A stretch of 38,025 nucleotides of DNA from an uncultured Lachnospiraceae bacterium (GCA_947174185.1 CAMWHY010000012.1:1-38025); one strand, 5' to 3'. Positions 24,704-34,524 are shown, counted from the stretch's first letter. Translations and numbers: made by a program. Notes: generated by a model from the sequence alone, not told the origin.

Positions 24704-25690
24704 ATGAAGACAGGTAAGTTGCCGGAAAATATATATAAACGCTCTGTTTTAAGGGAGTTAAAATATAAAAGGAAAGAAATAATCAGTGGCGCAGTGATAG
24801 GGAACGACTGCGTCATTTTATCGTCCGAAAATGAAGAGATTGCAACTGGCATGATTTACGTGGCGGAGAAGGCCGATAGGATCGGTATGCTTGCTGTTCA
24901 TAAGGCGGTCAATCAGATCGCCGCTTTGGGCGCTGAGCCTGTGGCGGTGACAGGTATGCTGCTGCTGACAGAAGAAACTTCGGAAGAGACGTTAAAAATG
25001 ATTGTTCGTCAGATTGAGAAGACTTGCGAGGGCATAGGGATACAGGCTGCGGGAATCAATGTATCGGTAGTTCCCGAGACAGAGAAATCAAAATGGGATC
25101 ATTTAATGCTGACCATGACGGGCATTGGCAAAATGAAGAAAAGATGTCTTCCGGTAGCGAAACCGGAGCAGGATGTGGTTCTGACCAAATGGGTTGGTCT
25201 GGAAGGAACTTACCGGATTGCAAGGGAAAAAGAGGATGAACTGAGAACGCGTTTTTCTGCAGAATACATAGAAGAAGCCAAAGGATTTGACCGGTATTTA
25301 TCCATCATACCGGAGGCCGCCACCGCCATGAAGTCCAGCGTGGGAGCGATGCATAATGTTTCAGAGGGCGGTATTTTCGGCGCACTTTGGAACATGGCGG
25401 AACATTCGGGCGTTGGACTGGAAATAGAATTGAAGAAGATTCCGATCAGGCAGGAAACAGTAGAAATCTGCAATTATTTTGATATCAATCCATATGCACT
25501 GCTATCTACGGGCTGCTTATTGATGACAGCAGAGAATGGATATGAACTGGTGGAGAGCTTACATAAGGAAGGCATCAGCGCGGCAGTAATCGGCAGAACC
25601 ACCGATAGGAACGACCGACTGATCATAAATGAAGAAGAAAAGAGATTTCTAACTCCTGCGCAGCAGGATGAATCTTTTAAGTTGCTGTAA
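24704..25690 (+). CDS. AIR-synthase/HypE-like protein
   Basis: 328 aa. The layout is that of the PurM/HypE superfamily: an N-terminal ATP-binding-like half (IGNDCVILSS, NQIAALGAEPVAVTGMLLL) and a C-terminal half with VGAMHNVSEGGIFGALWNMAEHSGVGLEIEL. HypE makes the thiocyanate ligand of NiFe hydrogenase, but no other hyp genes are near and the HypE C-terminal Cys is not seen (it ends DESFKLL), so this is more likely a paralog of unknown substrate. Followed 66 nt later by the Lrp gene. Confidence 0.85.
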   Translation: MKTGKLPENIYKRSVLRELKYKRKEIISGAVIGNDCVILSSENEEIATGMIYVAEKADRIGMLAVHKAVNQIAALGAEPVAVTGMLLLTEETSEETLKMIVRQIEKTCEGIGIQAAGINVSVVPETEKSKWDHLMLTMTGIGKMKKRCLPVAKPEQDVVLTKWVGLEGTYRIAREKEDELRTRFSAEYIEEAKGFDRYLSIIPEAATAMKSSVGAMHNVSEGGIFGALWNMAEHSGVGLEIELKKIPIRQETVEICNYFDINPYALLSTGCLLMTAENGYELVESLHKEGISAAVIGRTTDRNDRLIINEEEKRFLTPAQQDESFKLL

Positions 25691-25756
25691 AACACAATAT
25701 AATTTAGATTTTTGAAAGTTTCGTAATGGATAATAAAAATGAAAAGAGGTAGAAAA

Positions 25757-26239
25757 ATGAGAGAAAAAATATTAAATATCATTGAAAGGAACAGCCGTAT
25801 CGACGTACATGAGATGGCTGTGAGGTTAGGGACAGAAGAAGCGTTGATCGTAGAAGAAATGCAGAAGATGGAAAATGAGGGCATCATCTGCGGATACCAT
25901 ACGATGATCAATTGGGAAAAGACTTCCGAGGAAAAAGTGACGGCACTGATTGAGGTACGTGTGACACCCCAGAGGGGACAGGGATTTGATAATATTGCAG
26001 AGCGAATCTATAAATATCCGGAGGTAAAGTCCGTCTATCTGATCAGCGGCGGCTATGATCTTCTTGTAACGTTAGAAGGCAAAACGTTAAAGGAGGTATC
26101 TTCTTTTGTGTCAGATAAACTTTCCACCATGGATACCGTGCTGAGTACGGCGACACATTTTATCTTAAAGAAATATAAGGATCATGGCACGATCATGACG
26201 ACAAAAAGCGAAGATGAAAGGATGATGATCACACCATGA
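25757..26239 (+). CDS. Lrp/AsnC-family transcriptional regulator
   Basis: 160 aa. An N-terminal HTH (~1-55; IIERNSRIDVHEMAVRLG) precedes the RAM/Lrp ligand-binding domain (~60-145; EVRVTPQRGQGFDNIAERIYKYPEVKSVYLISGGYDLLVTLEG). ATG 25757 has AGAGG ~6 nt upstream. Its stop overlaps the aminotransferase start by 4 nt, so it probably controls that gene in response to an amino acid. Confidence 0.95.
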   Translation: MREKILNIIERNSRIDVHEMAVRLGTEEALIVEEMQKMENEGIICGYHTMINWEKTSEEKVTALIEVRVTPQRGQGFDNIAERIYKYPEVKSVYLISGGYDLLVTLEGKTLKEVSSFVSDKLSTMDTVLSTATHFILKKYKDHGTIMTTKSEDERMMITP

Positions 26240-27408
26240 GAAATCCATTAGCAGAACATGTAGTAGAGATAAAACCTTCCGGTATCCGCAAGTTCTTTGA
26301 TATTGTCAGTGAGATGAAGGATGCCATCTCTCTGGGCGTTGGGGAGCCGGACTTTGATACGCCCTGGCATATCCGTGACGAGGGTATTTATTCGCTGGAA
26401 AAGGGGAGAACATTTTATACTTCCAATTCTGGATTAAAAGAGCTCCGGATGGAGATCTGTAATTATATAAAGCGCAGGATCGGCGTATCTTATCACTTTA
26501 ATGACGAAGTGATCATAACGGTTGGAGGTTCTGAGGGAATCGATATTGCACTCCGCGCGATGTTAAATCCGGGAGAGGAAGTGTTGATTCCGCAGCCCAG
26601 TTATGTATCTTATGAGCCGTGTACGATCCTTGCCGGTGGAAAACCTGTGATTATTAATTTGAAGGCGGAAAATGAATTCCGTTTGACGGCGCAGGAACTT
26701 CGAGATGCCATAACAGATAAAACGAAGATCCTGATCCTTCCGTTTCCGAACAATCCTACCGGTGCGATCATGGAGAAAGCAGATCTGGAAGCGATCGCTG
26801 AGGTGATACGCGAGAAAGATATCTTTGTCATATCTGACGAGATCTATTCTGAACTTTCTTATAAGGGCGACCATGTTTCGATCGTATCACTGCCGGGGAT
26901 GCAGGAGAGAACGATCCTGATCAATGGATTCTCAAAGGCGTATGCGATGACCGGATGGCGTCTGGGATATGCTTGTGGACCGAAGGAGATCATTGGGCAG
27001 ATGACAAAGATCCATCAGTTTGCCATCATGTGCGCCCCTACCACCAGCCAGTATGCGGCAGTGGAAGCGCTTAGGAACGGGGACGATGATGTGGAGATGA
27101 TGCGGGATGCTTATAATCAGAGAAGGCGCTTTTTGATGAATGCATTTCAGGAGATGGGATTGGAATGCTTTGAACCCTTTGGAGCATTTTATGTATTCCC
27201 CTGCATCAAGGAGTTCGGACTGACTTCGGAAGAATTTGCCACAAGATTCTTAAATGAGGAGAAGGTTGCAGTCGTACCAGGTACGGCATTTGGCGATTGC
27301 GGGGAAGGTTTCCTGCGTATTTCTTACGCTTACTCCATTGAGAATCTAAAAGTCGCGCTGGAACGGTTGAACAGATTTATCGAGCGTTTAAGGGCGGAGA
27401 AAAAATAG
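26236..27408 (+). CDS. Class I/II PLP-dependent aminotransferase
   Basis: 390 aa. PLP Lys234 in GFSKAYAMTGWRLGY, Asp201 in ISDEIYSEL and Asn173 in PNNPTG: fold-type I subgroup Igamma, close to PatA/aspartate-type enzymes. Substrate cannot be set from sequence. ATGA overlap with the Lrp gene. Confidence 0.95.
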   Translation: MRNPLAEHVVEIKPSGIRKFFDIVSEMKDAISLGVGEPDFDTPWHIRDEGIYSLEKGRTFYTSNSGLKELRMEICNYIKRRIGVSYHFNDEVIITVGGSEGIDIALRAMLNPGEEVLIPQPSYVSYEPCTILAGGKPVIINLKAENEFRLTAQELRDAITDKTKILILPFPNNPTGAIMEKADLEAIAEVIREKDIFVISDEIYSELSYKGDHVSIVSLPGMQERTILINGFSKAYAMTGWRLGYACGPKEIIGQMTKIHQFAIMCAPTTSQYAAVEALRNGDDDVEMMRDAYNQRRRFLMNAFQEMGLECFEPFGAFYVFPCIKEFGLTSEEFATRFLNEEKVAVVPGTAFGDCGEGFLRISYAYSIENLKVALERLNRFIERLRAEKK

Positions 27409-27421
27409 ATACAAATTAGAC

Positions 27422-27451
27422 AAAGTCCGGGGTATCCACCTCGGACTTTTT
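27422..27451 (+). terminator. Rho-independent terminator after the aminotransferase
   Basis: Stem AAAGTCCG / CGGACTTT (27422-27429 with 27442-27449), extended by inner GG/CC, followed by T residues. Confidence 0.85.
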
Positions 27452-27502
27452 ACGTTAAAAGAGACTAAAAGTCAGTGTTTTTCAAGATTTCAAGGTTCTT
27501 TT

Positions 27503-28003
27503 TTATTGGTGGCCTTTCCAATGTAGCCTGTGCAGCTCCCCTTCCTTCTGGAAATCAACAAAGTGATTCTGCCGGAGCGCCTCATAAAGCACGATACTGA
27601 CCGCGTTGGAGAGATTTAGGGAACGTATCTCGCTGAGCATCGGGATACGGATGCAGTTTTCTTCATTTTCCACAAGGATCTCTTCTGGGATACCGGCGCT
27701 TTCCTTCCCAAACATAATGAAATCATCCATGCCAAAAGAAACCTCCGCGTAAGTCTTGTGTGCCTTTGTGGTTGCCATATAGATCTTTGCATGGGGATTT
27801 TTGGAAAGAAAATCCATATAATCAGAGTAACATTCATAATTCAGATGTTCCCAGTAATCCAGACCGGCGCGTTTCAGTTCTTTTTCTCCGATCTTAAATC
27901 CAAGGGGCTCGATCAGATGAAGCTTTGTCCCTGTCGCAACGCAGGTACGACCGATATTCCCTGTATTTGCTGGAATCTCCGGTTCGTGAAGTATGATGTT
28001 CAT
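27503..28003 (-). CDS. trmL: tRNA (cytidine/uridine-34 2'-O-) methyltransferase, SPOUT family
   Basis: 166 aa. SPOUT motifs HEPEIPANTGNIGRTC (start), MFGKESAGIPEEIL (middle) and IRSLNLSNAVSIVLYEALRQ (knot) identify TrmL/CspR, which methylates the wobble ribose of leucine tRNAs. Starts 17 nt after the histidine kinase stop and is likely read in the same operon. Confidence 0.97.
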   Translation of the reverse strand: MNIILHEPEIPANTGNIGRTCVATGTKLHLIEPLGFKIGEKELKRAGLDYWEHLNYECYSDYMDFLSKNPHAKIYMATTKAHKTYAEVSFGMDDFIMFGKESAGIPEEILVENEENCIRIPMLSEIRSLNLSNAVSIVLYEALRQNHFVDFQKEGELHRLHWKGHQ

Positions 28004-28020
28004 AAATAACCTCCATTTTC

Positions 28021-29454
28021 CTATTCATTATCTTCGGTATCGAAATCTGCAGAGATCGGCAGCGAAAAGATAAATTCTGTTCCTACGCCTTCCGTGCTGA
28101 TAACATTGATATTTTCTCCATGGGCGCGGATGATCTCGCGGGTAATGGAAAGTCCCAGACCAGTCCCTTTTTTATCTTTTCCTCGGGAAATATCAGTTTT
28201 ATAAAAGCGGTCCCAAACAAGGTGGATACTCTCCTTGGGGATACCGATGCCGCTGTCCTTGACGGAAACAAATATTTTATTGTGTTTTTCCGTCGTTTCT
28301 ATTTTGATGAGTGAATTTCTATGGCTGAATTTGATCGCATTGTCCAGTAGATTGTAGATCACTTGCTGTACTTTGGTCAGATCTGCATAGACAAAGAACT
28401 TTTCTCCGGTCAAGGTCAGTTCAATGCCAATATTTTTCTCACGACATCTTCCTTCAAAAGTAGATACGGTCCGCCGGATTATCCCATTGATATCAAAATT
28501 TGTCTTTTCTAAGATCATTCCCTGGGTATTTAAATTGTTTAGCGTTAGTAAACTATTGGTCAGCTTGATCAGGCGGTCGGATTCATTGATTACGATATCA
28601 ATATATTTTGGGTACATTTCCACGGGGATAGTGCCGTCCTGCATAGCTTCCAGATATCCTTTGATAGAGGTTAGGGGAGAACGGAAATCATGGGATACAT
28701 TGGCTACAATATGTTTCTGGTTATCTTCTCCTCTGGCCAGTTCCGAAGCCATATAGGACAGGGAAGCCGCAAGGTAACCAATTTCGTCTTCGCTTTCCAC
28801 CTGTATCTCATAGTGGAGGTTGCCGCTTGCATATTGCTCTGTTGCGGTGATGATCTTCCGCAGGGGGATATATACCATCTCTGAGAAAAAGATCAGGATG
28901 ATCAGGGAAAGAAGCAGGATCACGCCCAGCATCAGATAGTCAATATTTAAAAAGTTGTTGCCTTCATTTTGAATCAAAGACATATTATAATGGAGGATGA
29001 TATAGCCATGTACCGTATATCCGGTAATGATGGGGACAGATACGGTAAGCTGCTCCTGTTTAAAATAGCCGTAGAAATTGCCGACAGAATAATAAGACCC
29101 GGACACAGTAGTCGGATCAAAGCCTTCAATCACAGCCGGGGAATCAATATTGATGGGGGTGGAAGAATCTAAAACAATGGTGCCGGAGGGATTGATGATC
29201 CAGATCGTCGTATCGTTCATCTGTGCAAGCAGATCGATCTGTTCTTTTGCCGTGACCAGAGAAGTCTGATTCTGGTAAAGATCGATACCATAATTTTCTG
29301 CGATCATCGTTGCAGATTGATAAAGCTCCCCCGCTTTTCGTTTTAAACACTGATCTATCACCATCTCCTGCATAAAAGTGGTAACGACCACAAAGCCGAA
29401 AAAGGCAAAGATAAAATATGCAATTATTAATTTAAAATATAAAGTTTTCCGCAT
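28021..29454 (-). CDS. Sensor histidine kinase (two-component system)
   Basis: 477 aa. Two TM segments (~8-30 and ~171-190) bracket an external sensor domain of ~140 residues. Then HAMP (~195-240), the phospho-acceptor His255 (VSHDFRSPLTSIKGY) and the ATPase with NLLDNAIKFS, DSGIGIP and GTGLGLSI. Follows its response regulator by 33 nt. The sensor domain looks Cache-like but the ligand is unknown. Confidence 0.95.
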   Translation of the reverse strand: MRKTLYFKLIIAYFIFAFFGFVVVTTFMQEMVIDQCLKRKAGELYQSATMIAENYGIDLYQNQTSLVTAKEQIDLLAQMNDTTIWIINPSGTIVLDSSTPINIDSPAVIEGFDPTTVSGSYYSVGNFYGYFKQEQLTVSVPIITGYTVHGYIILHYNMSLIQNEGNNFLNIDYLMLGVILLLSLIILIFFSEMVYIPLRKIITATEQYASGNLHYEIQVESEDEIGYLAASLSYMASELARGEDNQKHIVANVSHDFRSPLTSIKGYLEAMQDGTIPVEMYPKYIDIVINESDRLIKLTNSLLTLNNLNTQGMILEKTNFDINGIIRRTVSTFEGRCREKNIGIELTLTGEKFFVYADLTKVQQVIYNLLDNAIKFSHRNSLIKIETTEKHNKIFVSVKDSGIGIPKESIHLVWDRFYKTDISRGKDKKGTGLGLSITREIIRAHGENINVISTEGVGTEFIFSLPISADFDTEDNE

Positions 29455-29487
29455 AGTAGTAGTCGTGCATTCCTTTGCATCTTTGTT

Positions 29488-30195
29488 TTATGTCATGGTT
29501 TCAAATTTATAACCGATCCCCCAGATCGTCGTGATCTTCCAGGCGTTATGGTCCTTGATTTTTTCCCTTAATCGTTTGATATGTACATCTACCGTACGCG
29601 TATCCCCGGCATATTCATATCCCCAGATCTGGTCCAATAGCTGCTCTCTGGTAAATACATGGTTCGGAGAAGCTGCAAGAAAATATAGGAGTTCCAGCTC
29701 CTTTGGCGGCATATCGACCTTATGATTCATATAGACTACAGTATAATTCGTCCGGTTAATGGTGAGATCCGGGTACTGTACTTCCTGTGAATCGGAAGAA
29801 TGCAGTGTGGCAGGTGCTGCAGAGGGTTTATAGCGCCTAAGGACCGCTTTGACTCTGGCAACCAGTTCTTTGGAATCAAAAGGTTTTTCCATATAATCAT
29901 CCGCTCCCAGTTCCAGTCCGAGAACCTTGTCAAATACCTCCCCTTTGGCAGAAAGCATGATGATGGGGGTGGATGATTTTGCACGGACTTCACGGCAGAC
30001 CTGATAGCCGTCGATGCCGGGCAGCATCAGATCTAACAGGATGATATTCGGGTCAAAGGAAGCGACGGCAGCAAGTGCGGATTCGCCGTCACCGACGATT
30101 TTTGTTTCAAAACATTCTTTCGTCAGGTAAAGGCTGATCAGCTCCGCAATGTTGGCGTCGTCGTCCACAATTAATATTTTTTGTTTTGTACTCAC
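29488..30195 (-). CDS. OmpR-family response regulator
   Basis: 235 aa. Receiver with acidic DDD (11-13), phospho-acceptor Asp55 (LLDLMLPG) and Lys in YMEKPF; winged-helix DNA-binding domain (~130-233) with TREQLLDQIWGYEYAGDTRTVDVHIKRLREK. Pairs with the kinase directly downstream. Gap of 46 nt to mutS2. Confidence 0.97.
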   Translation of the reverse strand: MSTKQKILIVDDDANIAELISLYLTKECFETKIVGDGESALAAVASFDPNIILLDLMLPGIDGYQVCREVRAKSSTPIIMLSAKGEVFDKVLGLELGADDYMEKPFDSKELVARVKAVLRRYKPSAAPATLHSSDSQEVQYPDLTINRTNYTVVYMNHKVDMPPKELELLYFLAASPNHVFTREQLLDQIWGYEYAGDTRTVDVHIKRLREKIKDHNAWKITTIWGIGYKFETMT

Positions 30196-30241
30196 TCGGT
30201 TTCCTCCGTTATACTATAATTTCTTAGACACTTGCGAGTGC

Positions 30242-32623
30242 TCAGAATTCCACGACTGTAACGCCGGCATCTCCCTCGCCCGGCTGTGCGAGATGATACG
30301 TTCTGATATAAGAGCAGCCGCTTAGATAGTTATGAATGCCCTTACGCAAAGCTCCGGTACCTTTTCCATGGATGATGCGGATGCTTGGCAGATGACAGAG
30401 ATAGGCGTCATCAATATGTTTATCAATTCTTGCAACAGCTTCGTCCACAGTCATACCGATGACATTGATCTCCGCCGACATATTGGAGACCTTGGAAATA
30501 TCTACCCTGCCGCTTCCGGAAGATTGCTTGGAAGAGGAAGTCTGTTTGACTGATTCCTCGGGGTCCGGTTTTAAAAGGTCGGATACATGCACCTTAGAGG
30601 TGATGATTCCGCATTGGACGCTTACATATCCCCGGCTATCCGGACGAACAGTAATGGTCCCTGTCAGGTTCATGGATTTTATTTTGACAGGAGTTCCGGG
30701 AAGAGCTTCTTTTTCGCTAAGCGGCTGTCCGGAGATTTTTGCCTGTTCTTTCACCGCCAGAGAAGCATCCTTCTCGGCAATCTTTTGACGGACATTCTGG
30801 CGTTTTTTCTCCATCGTCTGGATCTTCATCTGACCGCTCTGTTTCTGGAAGGCACGGATCGTTTCGTCTGCAATGTCCTTTGCCTCTTTCAGAATATCCC
30901 GGGCTTCCTCCTGGGCTTCCCGTAAGATCCTGTCACGCTGGCCTTCCAGTTTTTCCTGCTTTGCTTCTATCACAGATTTTAGGTTTTCGATCTCTTTTTT
31001 ATAGGAGATGATTTCTTCCTGTTCCTTTTCGATCCTGATCCGCTGTGCCTCCAAGTCTGAGATCACATTTTCAAAGCTCTCTTCTTCCTTGCTGATATGC
31101 TGTTTCGCATCCTCAATGATAAAGTCCGGCAGACCTAATTTTTTGGAAATAGCAAATGCATTGCTCTTGCCTGGAATTCCGATCAACAGCCGATAGGTAG
31201 GGCGCAGGGATTCCACATCAAATTCACAGCTGGCATTTTCTACAAAATCTGTGGAAAGCGCATAGATCTTCAGCTCGCTGTAATGTGTCGTTGCCATGGA
31301 GCGGATGCCCCTGTCATGCAGATGATTCAGGATAGAGATCGCAAGCGCAGCGCCTTCCGTGGGATCGGTGCCGGCTCCAAGTTCGTCAAAAAGACACAGG
31401 CAGGAGTCGTCGGCCCGTTTCAGGATATCAACGATATTTGTCATATGGGAGGAAAAGGTACTGAGACTCTGCTCAATACTCTGTTCATCCCCGATATCTG
31501 CATACACTTCCCTAAAGATGGAAAGCATCGATCGGTCCAGCGCCGGGATATGAAGTCCCGACTGACCCATCAGCGTCAAAAGCCCTACCGTCTTTAAAGT
31601 GACGGTCTTACCGCCGGTATTGGGTCCGGTGATGATCAAAAGGTCAAAATCCTCTCCGAGGCGCATATCGATCGGAACCGCTTTGGAAGCATCCAGCAGG
31701 GGATGTCTTGCCTGACGGAGTTTAATGATACGGTCGTCGTTAAATATGGGACGTGTTGCATTTAATTTCATGGCATAGCCTGCCTTGGCAAAAATAAAAT
31801 CCAGCATGGTCAGCGTCTTCTGATCTTCGGCGATCTCATCCGCATAACCGGTACACATGCCGCTGAGTGAGGCGAGGATGCGCTCGATTTCTTCCTGCTC
31901 TCTGATTTCCAGTTCCCGCAGCTGGTTATTTAGATTTACGACTGCGGCAGGTTCAATAAAAATTGTGGAGCCGGTGGAAGACTGATCATGGATCATGCCG
32001 GGCACTTGATTTTTATATTCTGTCTTGACAGGCAGACAGTAACGGTTATTCCGCATTGTCACTACGGCATCCTGCAGATAGGTGCGGTACGTAGAATTCA
32101 CCATGGAATTTAACTGGGTATGGATCCGTCCGCTGATGACGCCATAAGATTTGCGGATGGAAGAAAGCTCGCTGCTGGCGCTGCTGCTGATCTCATCTTC
32201 GGAGATGATGCAGCGGAAAATTTCTTTGGAAAGCGACGGAATTGGATCTAGTCTTAAAAAGTAATCTTCCAGAACGTCGGAGGGTGTGTCATCCCGGTCT
32301 TTTGTACCATACTGCCTTATGTTGCCGCTGCATTCCAGAATTCGTGCGATGTCCAGAAGTTCTGCAGCAGATAATATTCTTCCTACTTTCAGATCCTTGA
32401 TGATTCCACGGATGTCTTTATTGGCGCCAAAAGATAAACGGTCATTTACAAAAAGCCGTTTCAATGCAGCTTCCGTTTCGGACTGCGCATGTTCGATCCA
32501 TTCCGGATTGGAGGAGGGACGCAGTCTGCTGCACATGTTTTTTGCAGGTTCACTTCCGGCGTATCCCGCAAGTGTGTCAGTAATTTTTTCAAATTCTAGA
32601 ATACGTAATATTTTTTCATTCAT
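30242..32623 (-). CDS. mutS2: MutS2 with Smr domain
   Basis: 793 aa from ATG 32623 (MNEKILRILEFEKI), the usual MutS2 length; ATG 32659 would add 12 odd residues. Walker A GPNTGGKTVTLKT (~330-342), signature and Walker B region (CLCLFDELGAGTDPTEGAAL), a long coiled coil (~520-630) and a C-terminal Smr domain (~719-793; HGKGTGALR). MutS2 acts on recombination intermediates and, in Bacillus, on collided ribosomes. No ribosome site precedes the start; an extended -10 lies immediately upstream, so the mRNA may be leaderless. Confidence 0.95.
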   Translation of the reverse strand: MNEKILRILEFEKITDTLAGYAGSEPAKNMCSRLRPSSNPEWIEHAQSETEAALKRLFVNDRLSFGANKDIRGIIKDLKVGRILSAAELLDIARILECSGNIRQYGTKDRDDTPSDVLEDYFLRLDPIPSLSKEIFRCIISEDEISSSASSELSSIRKSYGVISGRIHTQLNSMVNSTYRTYLQDAVVTMRNNRYCLPVKTEYKNQVPGMIHDQSSTGSTIFIEPAAVVNLNNQLRELEIREQEEIERILASLSGMCTGYADEIAEDQKTLTMLDFIFAKAGYAMKLNATRPIFNDDRIIKLRQARHPLLDASKAVPIDMRLGEDFDLLIITGPNTGGKTVTLKTVGLLTLMGQSGLHIPALDRSMLSIFREVYADIGDEQSIEQSLSTFSSHMTNIVDILKRADDSCLCLFDELGAGTDPTEGAALAISILNHLHDRGIRSMATTHYSELKIYALSTDFVENASCEFDVESLRPTYRLLIGIPGKSNAFAISKKLGLPDFIIEDAKQHISKEEESFENVISDLEAQRIRIEKEQEEIISYKKEIENLKSVIEAKQEKLEGQRDRILREAQEEARDILKEAKDIADETIRAFQKQSGQMKIQTMEKKRQNVRQKIAEKDASLAVKEQAKISGQPLSEKEALPGTPVKIKSMNLTGTITVRPDSRGYVSVQCGIITSKVHVSDLLKPDPEESVKQTSSSKQSSGSGRVDISKVSNMSAEINVIGMTVDEAVARIDKHIDDAYLCHLPSIRIIHGKGTGALRKGIHNYLSGCSYIRTYHLAQPGEGDAGVTVVEF

Positions 32624-32629
32624 AATGTT

Positions 32630-32638
32630 ATTATAGCA
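32630..32638 (-). promoter_or_regulatory. Extended -10 element directly before the mutS2 start
   Basis: On the minus strand TG-C-TATAAT, with TATAAT at 32635-32630. The usual initiation distance of ~7 nt lands on the A of ATG 32623. No convincing -35, as is usual with extended -10 promoters. Confidence 0.6.
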
Positions 32639-32769
32639 TACTGAATTGTTAAAATACATTGAAAAATGTGTCCGTAAAAAATTTAACTTTTTTGAAAATA
32701 AAGTAGAATCAAAAATACACTTGTGATAAAATTATAACTAATAATTTTAAGAAAGGAATCCGGAAAGAA

Positions 32770-33357
32770 ATGGATTATCGTGAGGAGATTAAAAATTATA
32801 TCCGTATAGAGATAGAAGTACTAGAGAAAATGGATGTAGAAGCTATCAATGATACGTTAAATCTTCTGCATGATACGTTACAAAAAGAAGGCAGTATCTA
32901 TATTTTTGGCAATGGCGGCAGTTCTGCAACGGCATCTCATTTTCAGAATGATTTTAATAAGGGAATCTCCGAGCACATGCTGAAGAAATTCCGTTTCCAG
33001 TGCCTGAATGACAATATGGCGACAGTTATGGCTATTGCCAATGATATCAGCTTTGATGAGGTATTCCGCTTTCAGCTTACCGGCAGGTTGAAGCCGGACG
33101 ATATTGTGATCGCTATTTCGGGAAGCGGTAATTCCAAGAATGTGCTGAATGCAGTAGAATATGCAAGAGAACAGAATTGTAAGGTGATTGGACTGACAGG
33201 ATTTGACGGGGGAGAGCTGAAGAAACTGTCAGATATCTCCCTGCATGTACCGGTGAATAGTATGCAGATCACAGAGGATCTTCATATGGTGCTGGATCAT
33301 TTGATGATGTCGGTCTTTTATAAGACATTATGCGGCATACCGCATATGAAATCATGA
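32770..33357 (+). CDS. SIS-domain sugar-phosphate isomerase (GmhA/DiaA-like)
   Basis: 195 aa. FGNGGSSATASHFQNDFNKG and AISGSGNSKNVLNAVEYA are the sugar-phosphate-binding turns of the SIS fold; the layout is that of phosphoheptose isomerase GmhA. Without heptose genes in view the true substrate is uncertain. Ribosome site GGAAAGAA. First gene of a likely operon with the next three. Confidence 0.9.
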   Translation: MDYREEIKNYIRIEIEVLEKMDVEAINDTLNLLHDTLQKEGSIYIFGNGGSSATASHFQNDFNKGISEHMLKKFRFQCLNDNMATVMAIANDISFDEVFRFQLTGRLKPDDIVIAISGSGNSKNVLNAVEYAREQNCKVIGLTGFDGGELKKLSDISLHVPVNSMQITEDLHMVLDHLMMSVFYKTLCGIPHMKS

Positions 33358-33399
33358 AATATAAGCGGATAAAAATAGAGATAGTACGGAGGTTACCAA

Positions 33400-34524
33400 A
33401 TGAAGTTTGTCCCAACAGAGAAATTAAAACCGGGGATGCGGCTTGCAAGGCCGATCTTTAACAAAAAGGGTGTCATGCTTTATGAACGCGATACCAAGCT
33501 GACGTCACAGGGTATCAGCAGCGTCCGTAATTTTGAGCTGATCGGCATCTATGTTTTGGAGCCGGCGGAGCCCCTTCCGCCGATGACAGAGGATGATCGT
33601 GAGTTTGAACGTTTTCAGACGATGTCTGTTTTTGTGTTGCAGGAAATCATAGAAAATATTTTAGATGGCGAAGCGCCCCAGAAGCTGAACCAGCTTTCGC
33701 AGGAGATCTTAGCGAAGTTTTCCGTAAAGAATGAGAAATTTACCTTTATGCAGAATCTGCGGAGCAGACAGGATATGGTTTACAAACATTCCCTGAATGT
33801 GGCAATCTTAGCAGCCGCGATTGCAGGCAAAATGAATATCAGTCTTGCAAGACAGCGGTCTATTGTCATGACGGCGCTTTTGCATGATATTGGGAGACTC
33901 AAATTGTCAGATAAGATTGCCCAGAAATCAGTTGCTGATCTGACGGAGGAAGAGCAGGAAACTGTATTTTCCTGTCTGGAAAGCGGCTATTTAATGCTAA
34001 AGGACAATGGCAATATCAACCATGAGGTTCTCCGGATTACACAGACATTTATTAAGACCCTGCGGGAGATCAGGACGTTGGAAGCCGGTAAGCTGCTGAC
34101 GAAGAACAATCTTGAGACAGAGATCTTAAAGGTGGCATATTATTTTGATGAGCTGACTGCGATGAAATATGGGGAAGAACCGCAGTCTGATATTGCTGCT
34201 TATCAGTATTTAAAGCATCCTAAGAATCAGATGAATTCACAGGTTGTTAAAGCGCTGGCGCAGGTGATCCACCTAGTACCGCCAGGATGCAGCGTTCAAT
34301 TTACGAATGGAGAGAAGGGAATTGTTTTGACAGAAAATGATGATGATATCCTTCGGCCGTTTGTGCTTAATTTTAGCAACAATCAGATTTTTAATCTTGC
34401 AGATGGAAAAACATATGAACAGTTTCAGATCAAGGATGTGTTAAAAACACTGGATAATCGTTATCTTATGGTAGATGAGTATCAGAAATATCTGGATTCC
34501 CTGAAAAGCGGAGAAAGCAAATGA
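33400..34524 (+). CDS. HD-GYP-like protein with degenerate GYP part
   Basis: 374 aa. N-terminal ~100 residues resemble the DUF3391-like segment before HD-GYP domains. The HD core is present: YKHSLNVAILAAAIAG, LLHDIGRLKLSDKI and YYFDELTAMKYG. However, the HHExxDGxGYP loop of active cyclic-di-GMP phosphodiesterases is replaced by ESGYLMLKDNGNINHEVLR, so c-di-GMP cleavage by the usual mechanism is doubtful. Overlaps the Nudix gene by 4 nt (ATGA). Confidence 0.9.
   Translation: MKFVPTEKLKPGMRLARPIFNKKGVMLYERDTKLTSQGISSVRNFELIGIYVLEPAEPLPPMTEDDREFERFQTMSVFVLQEIIENILDGEAPQKLNQLSQEILAKFSVKNEKFTFMQNLRSRQDMVYKHSLNVAILAAAIAGKMNISLARQRSIVMTALLHDIGRLKLSDKIAQKSVADLTEEEQETVFSCLESGYLMLKDNGNINHEVLRITQTFIKTLREIRTLEAGKLLTKNNLETEILKVAYYFDELTAMKYGEEPQSDIAAYQYLKHPKNQMNSQVVKALAQVIHLVPPGCSVQFTNGEKGIVLTENDDDILRPFVLNFSNNQIFNLADGKTYEQFQIKDVLKTLDNRYLMVDEYQKYLDSLKSGESK

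Noticed and set aside
24704-25690. Calling this gene hypE
   Set aside because: The fold matches, but the C-terminal Cys of HypE and all other hydrogenase maturation genes are missing from the region.
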